Positions 52,067 through 60,082 of a DNA stretch of 64,000 nucleotides are shown here, piece by piece. The notes below the pieces were generated by a model. It did not search any database and was not told the DNA's origin. It saw only the letters and a list, made by a program, of their open reading frames with translations. The stretch lies in NCBI GenBank assembly GCA_030426085.1, contig JAUHYW010000016.1, forward strand, positions 62,001-126,000, in the 5' to 3' direction. The stretch is from a bacterium. GTDB lineage: Bacteria > Myxococcota_A > Bradymonadia > UBA7976 > UBA1532. The translations under genes were made by a program, and so were the position numbers. The first letter of the stretch is position 1. The number at the start of each line of letters is the position of its first letter.

Positions 52067-52959
52067 GCCTGCCCGACCTCGACTCGCTGCGCTGCGTGCT
52101 CGCCGCCGCCGAGTCGCCCAGCTTCCGCGCCGCCGCCGCCCGGGTCGCCCTCTCGCCGGCCGCGTTCAGCGAGCGCATCAAGCGCCTCGAAGAGCAGCTC
52201 GAGACCCCGCTGTTCGTGCGCCGCCCCCGCCGCATAGAGCTGACCGCGGCCGGCCGCCGCTTCCTCGGGCCCGCCCGGGAGGCGGTCGAGGCCGCCGGGC
52301 GCTGCGTCACCCGGGCCCGGGGCGAGGGCCGGCTGCCGCCGTTCCGCCTGCGCCTGGGCACCCGCTTCGAACTGGGGCTGTCGTGGCTGGTGCCGGCGCT
52401 CGACGAGCTGCGCGCCGCCCGTCCCGAGCGCACCATCGACCTCTACTTCGGCGAGAGCGACGCGCTGCTCGAGCGGCTGGCCGCCGGCCGCCTCGACGGG
52501 GTCGTCAGCAGCGTGCGCATCGACCGGGCCGGGCTGGCCTATGTGCCGCTGCACGAAGAAGACTACGTATTCTGCGCCGCCCCGGCGCTGCTCGCCCGCC
52601 GCCCGCTCGACGGCCCGGCGCAGGCCGGTGAGCACCGGCTCATCGACACCCAGCCCGACCTGCCGCTCTTCCGCTACCTGCGCGACGCCCGCTCGGCGGA
52701 CGAGGTGTGGGCCTTCGGCGACGTCGAGCACATGGGCACCATCGCCGCGGTGCGGGCCCGGGTGCGGGCCGAGGCCGGGGTGGCGGTGCTGCCCCGCTAC
52801 TTCGTGGCCGACGACCTCGCGTCGGGTCGGCTGGTGCCGCTGTTCACCGACGTCGCCCTGCCCACCGATCGCTTCCGGCTGCTGTGGACCGACGGGGTGC
52901 CGCTCGCCGACGAGCTGCGCGCGCTCGGCGAGGTGTTGCAGGGGCGCCCGCTCACCTGA
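52063..52959 (+). CDS. LysR-family transcriptional regulator
   Basis: A 298-residue protein from GTG at 52063, overlapping the upstream stop. Residues 5-62 are the winged helix-turn-helix (LRCVLAAAESPSFRAAAARV, SPAAFSERIKRLEEQLETPL, FVRRPRRIELTAAGRRFL). Residues 90-290 are the periplasmic-binding-fold effector domain (LRLGTRFELGLSWLVPALDE, VAVLPRYFVADDLASGRLVP). The operon partner is the small helical protein, an unusual arrangement since LysR genes are often divergent from their targets. Confidence 0.95.
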   Translation: MSLPDLDSLRCVLAAAESPSFRAAAARVALSPAAFSERIKRLEEQLETPLFVRRPRRIELTAAGRRFLGPAREAVEAAGRCVTRARGEGRLPPFRLRLGTRFELGLSWLVPALDELRAARPERTIDLYFGESDALLERLAAGRLDGVVSSVRIDRAGLAYVPLHEEDYVFCAAPALLARRPLDGPAQAGEHRLIDTQPDLPLFRYLRDARSADEVWAFGDVEHMGTIAAVRARVRAEAGVAVLPRYFVADDLASGRLVPLFTDVALPTDRFRLLWTDGVPLADELRALGEVLQGRPLT

Positions 52960-53087
52960 GCCGAGGGGTGGCGTTCGGCATCAGCGAACATGGGCCTTCG
53001 TGCATTCGTGATTCCCATACACGGCCCGCCGCGGCATGCTGTCCATGTCGGACGTGTCTGTCCGATCGCACGACTCAGGAGGCACCC

Positions 53088-53585
53088 ATGGGACGTCCCA
53101 TCGACCGCAGCGCAGCGCACGCCCGCGCCCTGACCACCGCCCGCCGCATCAGCTTCACCCTGGCCGGCGCTGGCGCGCTCGGCGCCCTCGGGGGGTGCAT
53201 CGAGCCGGCGCCGCCGCCCGGCGAACTCGCCGATCCGGGGCTCGACGACCCCCACCCGGATGGGGGCCTCGTCGCCGACATGGCCTGGGACGCCGCCTGG
53301 GAGGCGGACCCGGACGCCGCCTGGGACGACGACATGAGGGGCGCCGACGCCGTGGCCGACGCGGTGGGGGATGCCCTCGTCGAGGATCCCGAGCCCGACG
53401 CCGAGCCGATGGCCGACGACGCGCTCGTCGACGCCGAGGTGTGGAGCGAGACCGAGCCCTGCCCGAGCCCGGCCGACGACCCCGAGGCGTGGTCCGCCTG
53501 CTGCGAGGCCAAGGGCTGGGACTGGGACCTCGACCCCAACTGCGCGGCGTGGGGCCCGCCGATGCCGCCCCGCATGGTCGCGTGA
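53088..53585 (+). CDS. Small lipoprotein with C-terminal Cys/Trp motif, partner of a ferritin-like protein
   Basis: A 165-residue protein with AGGAGG before the ATG. RRISFTLAGAGALGALGGC is a lipoprotein-type signal. A long Asp/Ala/Pro linker (residues 37-120) precedes a compact ending: EPCPSPADDPEAWSACCEAK, then WDWDLDPNCAAWGPP and MPPRM. The C-terminal 40 residues with four Cys and four Trp look like the functional part. The ferritin-like gene follows 46 bp downstream on the same strand. No family is recognised. Confidence 0.7.
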   Translation: MGRPIDRSAAHARALTTARRISFTLAGAGALGALGGCIEPAPPPGELADPGLDDPHPDGGLVADMAWDAAWEADPDAAWDDDMRGADAVADAVGDALVEDPEPDAEPMADDALVDAEVWSETEPCPSPADDPEAWSACCEAKGWDWDLDPNCAAWGPPMPPRMVA

Positions 53586-53630
53586 TCCAACGCCAATCAC
53601 TGAATGCCACCTCGCCCTCGGAGTGATCCC

Positions 53631-54413
53631 ATGCATGCCATCGGCCAGACCCCTCGCCCCCTCGACCTGCGCGCCGCCGCCCGCGCGCTGCGCCCGACCC
53701 TCGACGCCGATCCCGCGCTGCGGGGGGCGGCCATCGCCACCTGGCGCCAGCGCATGATCAACGAGTACGGCTCGGCGGCGGTGTTCGCCGGCCTCGCCGG
53801 GCAGTTCGCCGACGTCGGCGCCTCGGCCGAAGAGGTCGACGCGGTCGCCGCGATGGCCGACGAAGAGCAGCGCCACGGGGTCTTGTGCGGCGCGGTCGTC
53901 GAGGCCCTCGGCGGCCGGGCCGTCGGTGGCCTGCCCCCGGCCGAAGCGCTGCCCCGCCACCCCGAGGCCGACCCGCTCGAGGCCCTCGCCCGCAACCTGC
54001 TCAGCGTCGGTTGCTTGTCCGAGACGGTCGCGGTGGCCCTCATCTCGGCCGAGCGTGAGCAGATGGGGCCCGGCCCGCTGCGGGACATCCTCACCGAGAT
54101 CCTGGCCGACGAGGTGGGGCACGCCCGCCTCGGCTGGCGGTGGATCGCCCGCCACGCGCCGGTCTTCGACGCTGCGGCTCGCAGCCGGCTGGGGGACTAC
54201 CTGACGGTGGCCTTCGCCCACCTCGAGGCGCACGAGCTGCGCTTCCTGCCGGTCGGCCCGGCGCTGCCCGACGGCGCGGCGCAGCTCGGCCTGTGCCACG
54301 GGTCCGAGGCGCGGGCGCTGTTCCGGGCGACGGTGGAGTCGGTGATCGTGCCCCGGCTGGAGAGCCACGGGCTGCCCGCGCGGCGGGCGTGGCGGGGGCG
54401 GGCGGCGGCCTGA
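53631..54413 (+). CDS. Ferritin-like diiron-domain protein
   Basis: A 260-residue helical protein. Candidate diiron ligands are Glu in MINEYGSAAVF, the ExxH of ADEEQRHGVLCG, Glu in CLSETVAVALISAEREQ and the DExxH of EILADEVGHARLGWRW, the two-fold E...ExxH pattern of ferritin-like domains. There is no signal peptide, so it is probably cytoplasmic. It could be an oxidase or oxygenase rather than an iron store, because it is not of ferritin or bacterioferritin type. The upstream lipoprotein is its likely partner or substrate. Confidence 0.82.
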   Translation: MHAIGQTPRPLDLRAAARALRPTLDADPALRGAAIATWRQRMINEYGSAAVFAGLAGQFADVGASAEEVDAVAAMADEEQRHGVLCGAVVEALGGRAVGGLPPAEALPRHPEADPLEALARNLLSVGCLSETVAVALISAEREQMGPGPLRDILTEILADEVGHARLGWRWIARHAPVFDAAARSRLGDYLTVAFAHLEAHELRFLPVGPALPDGAAQLGLCHGSEARALFRATVESVIVPRLESHGLPARRAWRGRAAA

Positions 54414-54420
54414 GCCGGCT

Positions 54421-55374
54421 TCAGCGCCCGGCGGTGACGAACCGCACCTCGACCCGATCGGCGGGCAGGTCGCCGTTGCGGTCGCCGGCACCCCGGCCGA
54501 TGCCCTTGACCCGGCTCCGGGCCACCCCGCGCTCGACCAGCGCGGTGCGCAGCGCGAGGGCCACGGCCTGACTGCGCATCAGCGCGACCGATGGATCGCG
54601 GCCGGCGTCGACATAGGCCTCCACCGACAGGTCGTACTCCGGGTACTGATCGACGAGCAGGCCCAGCAGATCGGCGACGACCGGCTCGGCCGCCGGGGCC
54701 TGACCGGCGCCCTGCTCGACGACCGCGCCCACCAGCGTCACCCACACCCCGTCGGCGCTCTCGGCGACCGGGCCCAGCCCGGCGAGCAGGCGGGCGAGCT
54801 CGGCCCGGCGGGCGCTGGCCTCTGCCGGCGCGATCGCCGGGGCGGCGGGCACCTCCGGCGCGGCGGCGGTGGTGCCCCCGAGCTGGCCCGAGATGACGCC
54901 GGTGCTCGACGAGACCGCCGGCCCCTGCGCGGCTCGGGCCGCCTCGCGCACCTCGGACTCTTCGAGCGCGGCGATGTCGACCCGCAGCGCCTCGAGCTCG
55001 GCCCGGGCGTCGCGCAGCGTCTGGTCGGCGATGACCTGCTCGTTGCTCAGCCGCAGCCGCTCGTGGCGGGCCACGGCGGTGCGCCAGTAGATGTCGGCCA
55101 TGTGGATCTCGTGGATGCGCAGCCGGGCGTCGCCGTCGGCGTGCGCGTCCAGCGCCCGGGCGTAGGCCGCGTCGGCCTGCCGGGCCAGGGCCGGCTCGTC
55201 GCCGACCACCGCGTCGGCGTCGTCGGCGCCGCGCTGGATCTCGAAGGCCCGGATGTCGGGCGAGGGCGGCGGGGCCGAGGCGCAGCCGGCGAGCAGGGCC
55301 AGCCCGGCGAGCAGGCCGGGCACGCCGGGCAGCCGGGCCGCGCGGGCGGGGCGGGTGTGCGATCGGGTCGCCAT
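54421..55374 (-). CDS. Lipoprotein with helical coil and OmpA-like C-terminal domain
   Basis: A 317-residue protein. LLAGLALLAGCASAP is a lipoprotein signal. Residues 55-140 are a helical, DUF4398-like segment (ALARQADAAYARALDAHADG, AVARHERLRLSNEQVIADQT, LEALRVDIAALEESEVREAA). Residues 190-315 are OmpA-like (GVWVTLVGAVVEQG, YPEYDLSVEAYVDAGRDPS, RSQAVALALRTALVERGVAR, ADRVEVRFV). It starts 1 bp after the stop of the upstream coiled-coil gene, so the two are cotranscribed. Confidence 0.85.
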   Translation of the reverse strand: MATRSHTRPARAARLPGVPGLLAGLALLAGCASAPPPSPDIRAFEIQRGADDADAVVGDEPALARQADAAYARALDAHADGDARLRIHEIHMADIYWRTAVARHERLRLSNEQVIADQTLRDARAELEALRVDIAALEESEVREAARAAQGPAVSSSTGVISGQLGGTTAAAPEVPAAPAIAPAEASARRAELARLLAGLGPVAESADGVWVTLVGAVVEQGAGQAPAAEPVVADLLGLLVDQYPEYDLSVEAYVDAGRDPSVALMRSQAVALALRTALVERGVARSRVKGIGRGAGDRNGDLPADRVEVRFVTAGR

Positions 55375-55375
55375 G

Positions 55376-55789
55376 TCACTCCCCCCCTTCGAGGAAGCTG
55401 CGCATCGCCTCGTAGCGCTGCCGCTCGGCCTCGATCTGGTGCCGCACGTTGGCCAGGGACTCCTGGCTGCGGTTCAGGGCGTCGCGGGCCTTGGCCGCTT
55501 GCAGCCGGGCCCGGACCAGCTCTGCCTGGGCGTCGAGGCGGGCCAGCGTCTGCTCGAGACCCTCCCCGTCGCCCCGGCGCCACTGGCGGCCGGCCGCGTC
55601 GATCCAACTGCGGAGCTGGCCGAGCTCACGGGAGACCGCCCGGGAGTGCTCGTGCCCGGCGAGGGCCTCCACCGTGGCCCGGTGGCGGGCGATGTCATCC
55701 GGTGGTCGGGCGAGGCCGGCGGCGGGCAGCGCCAGCAGGAGGGCGAGCAGGGCGAGGGGCAGGAGGCGGGCCCGAGATGTGGGGGACAT
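55376..55789 (-). CDS. Small exported coiled-coil protein
   Basis: A 137-residue protein. LLPLALLALLLALPAAGLA is a signal peptide. The remainder is heptad-like and charged (EQTLARLDAQAELVRARLQA, KARDALNRSQESLANVRHQI, EAERQRYEAMRSFLEGG). It precedes the OmpA lipoprotein by 1 bp; the pair probably forms one envelope complex. Family unknown. Confidence 0.75.
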   Translation of the reverse strand: MSPTSRARLLPLALLALLLALPAAGLARPPDDIARHRATVEALAGHEHSRAVSRELGQLRSWIDAAGRQWRRGDGEGLEQTLARLDAQAELVRARLQAAKARDALNRSQESLANVRHQIEAERQRYEAMRSFLEGGE

Positions 55790-55905
55790 GGCGATGAACT
55801 CCGATATGGGGGGCGATGTGGGCGAGCATACCCGGGTCACCCGTCGGAGCAACTTTCTGCCGATGCCGACGGGCGCCCGAGTGCGGAGCGCGAGACCGAT
55901 TGGCC

Positions 55906-55911
55906 AGTATA
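55906..55911 (-). promoter_or_regulatory. Possible -10 box for the coiled-coil/OmpA operon
   Basis: On minus TATACT lies about 115 nt upstream of the ATG at 55789, just past an imperfect hairpin (55915-55950, GTGGGTGTC and GACACCCCCAC). The -35 box is weak. Confidence 0.35.
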
Positions 55912-55985
55912 GGGGTGGGTGTCGGGCGGGCCTAGCCGGACACCCCCACAGGGTGGACTCCGGGGTCCAAGCAGGCTCTCGCCGG

Positions 55986-56531
55986 TCAGCCCGGCGGCGT
56001 CGCCTCTTCGGGCTCGATGGGCAGCGCGGCGGCCAGGAAGCCATCGAGCACGTCCATCTGGTCAGCCCCCAGCCGCTGGCCGATCTGGCTGCCGGCGTAC
56101 AGCGCCACCGCCAGCCCGAGCGAGATCGGCAGGGCCCACAGCCCCGAGGCGGAGTGCCCGATGAGCGCCTGGGTGCCTCCGAAGACCGCGCCGGCCAGCG
56201 CGGCGAACGCCAGGACGGCGTAGAGGCTGGCGATGGCGGTCCACAGGCTGGGGTGGGGCCCGTAGCGGCACTTGACGCGGGTGCCGCGGGGGTCGGGCAG
56301 CAGGTCGACGCTGAGCCAGGGCGACCAGAAGTGTCGCTCGGCGGGGTCGACGAGCAGCTCGAGGTGGTTGCCCGACATCACGCCATGGCATGGCCCGCCG
56401 GCCCGCCCGACCGCCGCCCGGACCGCCGCGAGCACCTCGCCGTGGGGCGCGGGGACCACGAAGACCCGCCGGGGGCGCATGGGGCCGAGGTGCAGCATGC
56501 CGAGATGAAACATGACGATACGATAACCCAT
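55986..56531 (-). CDS. Small membrane protein of unknown function
   Basis: A 181-residue protein, start taken as the ATG at 56531 (alternative ATGs at 56513 and 56567). Residues 20-95 are a soluble beta-rich region (RRVFVVPAPHGEVLAAVRAA, GNHLELLVDPAERHFWSPWL, GTRVKCRYGPHPSLWTAI). Two transmembrane segments follow (LYAVLAFAALAGAVFGG and LWALPISLGLAVALYAGS), then GADQMDVLDGFLAAALP. No family is assigned. Confidence 0.65.
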   Translation of the reverse strand: MGYRIVMFHLGMLHLGPMRPRRVFVVPAPHGEVLAAVRAAVGRAGGPCHGVMSGNHLELLVDPAERHFWSPWLSVDLLPDPRGTRVKCRYGPHPSLWTAIASLYAVLAFAALAGAVFGGTQALIGHSASGLWALPISLGLAVALYAGSQIGQRLGADQMDVLDGFLAAALPIEPEEATPPG

Positions 56532-56625
56532 CCGCCTGCCGGCGCCGCCCACAACTTGAACCGACATCGGCAGTGGGGCAGTCTCAAGGGGGTCCGCGGT
56601 TCGCGCGTGGACGGAGGCGGACGAG

Positions 56626-57396
56626 ATGCGGCGCCGGGATCCCCACATCTTCGATGAGCAGTACGACGGGGTCCTGTCGGCGATGGCGCTCTCGGGCGGG
56701 GTCGCCACCGTCGAACAGCTCGGGGCGTGGCTCGGCGGCGCGACCCCGGCCCGCGCGCTCCTGCAGACCGCCACCGAGCGCCGCCTCGGATCGCGCATCG
56801 CGCTGCCCGGCGCCCGGGCCCTCGCCCTGCGCCGGACCACCATGCGCCTGCTCGCCGGCCGGGAGAGCCCGCGCCCGGTGCTCGCCCGCACCCGCTTCAC
56901 CGCCATCCACCGCTTCGAGTACTACCTGCGCGAAGGCCGCCCGCTGCACCCCACCGGCTGGGTCGAGCCGGCGCTCTTCGCCCGGGGCGCGCTGCGGCAC
57001 CCCGAGGTGGCCGACGCGATGTGGGCCTCGATCGAGCGCGTCGACAGCGTCTTCGTCGACTTGGCGCCCGACGGCTCGCGCATGGCCCTGGTCGACCGGT
57101 CGTTCGCCGCGCGCCACTTCCGCCGCCTCTTCGACGCGCTGGGCATCGTCAGCGGCCTCGTCGGCCGGGGCATCGATCTGCGCATCATCTGCGGGTCGCC
57201 GATCCACGCCGCCCGGGTCGAGGCCACCCTGCACGAGATGACCGGCCCCACGCCGGGGGTCGCCTGGACGCTGCTCGAGTACGACATCGCCCGGGCCTTC
57301 GCCCAGCCCAAGGCGGCCGACGACGACAGCCCCACCGCGCCCATCGCCCCCCTGATGCCCGAGCCGGCCGACGCCGCCGAGACCCTGCCCGGATGA
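56626..57396 (+). CDS. Unknown soluble protein with possible winged-helix start
   Basis: A 256-residue protein with GGAGG 7 nt before the ATG. Residues 10-75 could be a winged helix (MALSGGVATVEQLGAWLGGA, LLQTATERRLGSRIALPG). Residues 90-230 are mixed alpha/beta (VFVDLAPDGSRMALVDRS, RGIDLRIICGSPIHAARVEA). It overlaps the start of the decayed GNAT gene by 4 nt (ATGA). Function unknown. Confidence 0.65.
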   Translation: MRRRDPHIFDEQYDGVLSAMALSGGVATVEQLGAWLGGATPARALLQTATERRLGSRIALPGARALALRRTTMRLLAGRESPRPVLARTRFTAIHRFEYYLREGRPLHPTGWVEPALFARGALRHPEVADAMWASIERVDSVFVDLAPDGSRMALVDRSFAARHFRRLFDALGIVSGLVGRGIDLRIICGSPIHAARVEATLHEMTGPTPGVAWTLLEYDIARAFAQPKAADDDSPTAPIAPLMPEPADAAETLPG

Positions 57397-57675
57397 CACC
57401 CCACAGCCCGCGCCTCGAGTGGCGCCGCCTCGCGCCGGAGTACGTCGACGTCTTCTACCGGCTCGTGCGCGACGCCCACGTCAAGCGCGACCTGCTCGAC
57501 GGCCTCGACATGCCCCGGGCGTGGTGCGCCGACGAGGTCGACGCCAGTGATCGCCTCTTCGAGCAACGCGGCGTGGGGCTGTGGGGTGCGGTCGACCGAC
57601 GAGGGCGCGTTCGGCGAGACAGTCTATTTCGAGCGCCCGGTGGTCGAGCGCGCCCCGGGGCCCGCTACCGGGTGA
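57393..57675 (+). pseudogene. Truncated, frameshifted GNAT acetyltransferase remnant
   Basis: The ATG overlaps the previous stop (ATGA). The frame reads like the first half of a GNAT (LAPEYVDVFYRLVRDAHVKR, DLLDGLDMPRAWCADEVDAS, LFEQRGVGLWG). Near 57585-57590 (a run of four G) it shifts: skipping one base restores VRSTDEGAFGETVYFERP and ends at TGA 57673-57675. The acetyl-CoA-binding half is missing, and the convergent pbpC stop overlaps the end. A sequencing error could explain the shift but not the truncation. Confidence 0.55.
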
Positions 57676-60082
57676 GCACCCGCACCGGCGGGGAGCGCAC
57701 GTCGCTGAAGGGCAGGCGGGCCTCGATCCAGTGGGCGCCGGGCTCCAGCGGCCAGCGGCTCACGTACGGCGGATCGGCCACCGCCACCGGGCGGCCGTCG
57801 ACGAACCACACCACCTGCTCCACCGGCGGATCGACGGCCGCCTGCAAGCGCACCGTGCTCGCCTCGGGCGGGGCGTCGGGGTCGATGATGAGCTGGCTGC
57901 CCGGCTTGGGCGAGAGCACCCGGATGCGGGGCGTGCGCCGCTCGAGCAGCCCCGGATCCGACCCGGCGTCGCCCGGGGGCGGCTCGAGGCCGACCCGGCG
58001 CATCCACTCGGCGTAGCGGGCGGGCAGGGTGACGAAGGTGCGCAGCCGCGCCCCGGGCGTATCGGGCCCGGTGAGGGTGCCATCCGTCGCCGACGGGAGC
58101 TGCACATGGGATTCGCAATGGGTATCGGGCATGGCATCGGCGGTGAAGTGCTCGTCGAACGCGCCCTCGCACGCCGGCCCGGCCAGCCGGCCGGTGAGGG
58201 GGCACACCCGGGCCGCCTGCCAGTCGCCCGGCGGGGCGAAGCCGACGTCCGAGAGGCGGTCGCCCCGGTGCAGATCGCGCAGGATGTCCCGGGCCAGCGC
58301 GGCGGCCTTGTAGCCCGAAAGCCCGCGCATCGGGCGCCACGCGGGGTGGCCGACCCACAGCCCGACCAGGTAGCGATCGGAGAACATCACCGCCCACGCG
58401 TCGCGGTAGTCGCCGGTGGTCCCGGTCTTGGCCGCGACCGCGAACGGCAGCTCGAGGTGCCCGCCCCGGGGGAAGGTCGGCAGCCGGGCCATGGGATCGG
58501 ACAGCCACAGCCGCAGCGCGGCGGCGGTCTGCGCGGTGAAGATCCGCCGGGGGCCGGCCACAGGCTGGCGGGCGTGCCACCGCAGGTCGCGCAGCGCGCC
58601 GTCGGTCGCCAGCGGCCCGTAGGCCCGGACGAGGTCGACCAGCCGCACCGGCAGGCCGCCGATGGCCAGCGCCGCGCCCATGCGGCCGACGAAGCGCTCC
58701 CGGTGCAGGCCCAGGTCGCCGAGCACTGCGTGGAACGCGCCCAGGCCCACCCGCTCGGCCAGCTCGACGGCCGGCACGTTGCGGCTGTTGGCCAGCGCCG
58801 TCCGGGGCAGCATCGGCCCCAGGAAGCGCCCGTCGCTGTTGCCGATGCCATCCCCGGCCCGCAGCAGATCGTCGAGCACGGTGTCGGGCGCGATGTGACC
58901 CCGCTCCAGCGCCATGGCGTACAAGAACGGCTTGAGCGTGCTGCCCGGCGCCCGGCGGACCCGGGTGAAGTCCAGCGCGCCGGCCCGCTCGGTGTCGTGC
59001 CAGTCGGCCGATCCCACCGCCGCCCGCACCGCGAGGCCGTCCTGCACGTCGACCACCACCGCGGCGACGTTGCCCGCGCCGTCCTCGCTCCACTCTTCGA
59101 GCGCCGCAGCCATCCGGGCCTGCACCGCCGCCTGCAAAGGCAGATCGAGCGTCGTACGCACCCGCAGATCGGTGCCCAGCGTGGGGCGCAGCGCCTCCAG
59201 CCGCTGCTCGAAGGCGAACAGCGGGTGCAGCGTGGCGTCGGGCCGCGTCGGCCGGGGCAGGACCGTCAGCGCCGTCAGCTCGCGCGCCGCCTGCCCGTGG
59301 TTGAGGCGGTCGAGCCGGCCCCGGTCGAGCAGCAGGTCGAGGATGCGTCGGGCCCGCGCCTTCGCCCGATCGCGGCCCTTCTCGCTGTAGGGGTTCATCA
59401 GCCCCGGCGCCTGGGGCAGCCCGCTCAGAAACGCGGTCTCGGCCCAGCTCAGATCGGCCACCGGCTTGTCGAAGTAGCGCCGGGCCGCGTAGCCGATGCC
59501 GTGCACGTTGTTGCCGTAGGGCGCCAGCCGCAGGTACTGCGCCAGCACCCGGGCCCGGCCGTAGCGCCGCACGAGCCGCAGGGCGGTGGCCGCCTCGAGC
59601 AGCTTGTTGGACCACGTCCGGGCCGCCGGATCCTGGAGCCGGGCGACCTGCATCGCGATGGTCGACGCCCCGCTGATGCGGCGCCCGGCGCTGACGTTCT
59701 GAGCCACCGCCCGGGCGATGGCCTTGGCGTCGACGCCGGGGTGATCCCAGAAGCGGCGGTCTTCGATGGCCAGGGTCGCCGCCACGACCCGGTGGGGCAG
59801 CGCGGCGGGGTCGACCGGCCAGAAGCCGAGGCGGGCGGTGGTGCCCGGCTCGCCGAGGAAGCGCCCGTCCCGATCGTGCAGCACCACCGTCGCCGCCGGC
59901 TCGATCAGGCGCACCCGGTGACCCACGGCGACCAGCAGCGTGGCGAAGGCCAGCAAGCCCCCGGCGATGGCATATGTCAGCCATCGCTGCCAGCGCGGCC
60001 GGCGGGCCCACGCGCGCCGGATGCGACCCGGTCCGGGGTCGCCCGGGGGGCCATCACTCGCAGTCATCGCCGGGGCGCTCAT
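57665..60082 (-). CDS. pbpC: Penicillin-binding protein 1C
   Basis: An 805-residue bifunctional peptidoglycan synthase. A membrane anchor lies at residues 33-53. The GT51 glycosyltransferase domain has the catalytic Glu107 in AIEDRRFWDHPGVD and SGASTIAMQVARLQ. The transpeptidase motifs are Ser381-x-x-Lys384 (APGSTLKPFLYA), Ser433-x-Asn435 (ANSRNVPA) and Lys552-Thr-Gly (AAKTGTTGDYRDAW). Residues 715-800 are the BiPBP C-terminal domain (IRVLSPKPGSQLIIDPDAPP and VVWFVDGRPVAVADP). Its start overlaps the upstream alpha-2-macroglobulin stop by 4 nt (ATGA), the same order as in E. coli yfhM-pbpC. Confidence 0.97.
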   Translation of the reverse strand: MSAPAMTASDGPPGDPGPGRIRRAWARRPRWQRWLTYAIAGGLLAFATLLVAVGHRVRLIEPAATVVLHDRDGRFLGEPGTTARLGFWPVDPAALPHRVVAATLAIEDRRFWDHPGVDAKAIARAVAQNVSAGRRISGASTIAMQVARLQDPAARTWSNKLLEAATALRLVRRYGRARVLAQYLRLAPYGNNVHGIGYAARRYFDKPVADLSWAETAFLSGLPQAPGLMNPYSEKGRDRAKARARRILDLLLDRGRLDRLNHGQAARELTALTVLPRPTRPDATLHPLFAFEQRLEALRPTLGTDLRVRTTLDLPLQAAVQARMAAALEEWSEDGAGNVAAVVVDVQDGLAVRAAVGSADWHDTERAGALDFTRVRRAPGSTLKPFLYAMALERGHIAPDTVLDDLLRAGDGIGNSDGRFLGPMLPRTALANSRNVPAVELAERVGLGAFHAVLGDLGLHRERFVGRMGAALAIGGLPVRLVDLVRAYGPLATDGALRDLRWHARQPVAGPRRIFTAQTAAALRLWLSDPMARLPTFPRGGHLELPFAVAAKTGTTGDYRDAWAVMFSDRYLVGLWVGHPAWRPMRGLSGYKAAALARDILRDLHRGDRLSDVGFAPPGDWQAARVCPLTGRLAGPACEGAFDEHFTADAMPDTHCESHVQLPSATDGTLTGPDTPGARLRTFVTLPARYAEWMRRVGLEPPPGDAGSDPGLLERRTPRIRVLSPKPGSQLIIDPDAPPEASTVRLQAAVDPPVEQVVWFVDGRPVAVADPPYVSRWPLEPGAHWIEARLPFSDVRSPPVRVLTR

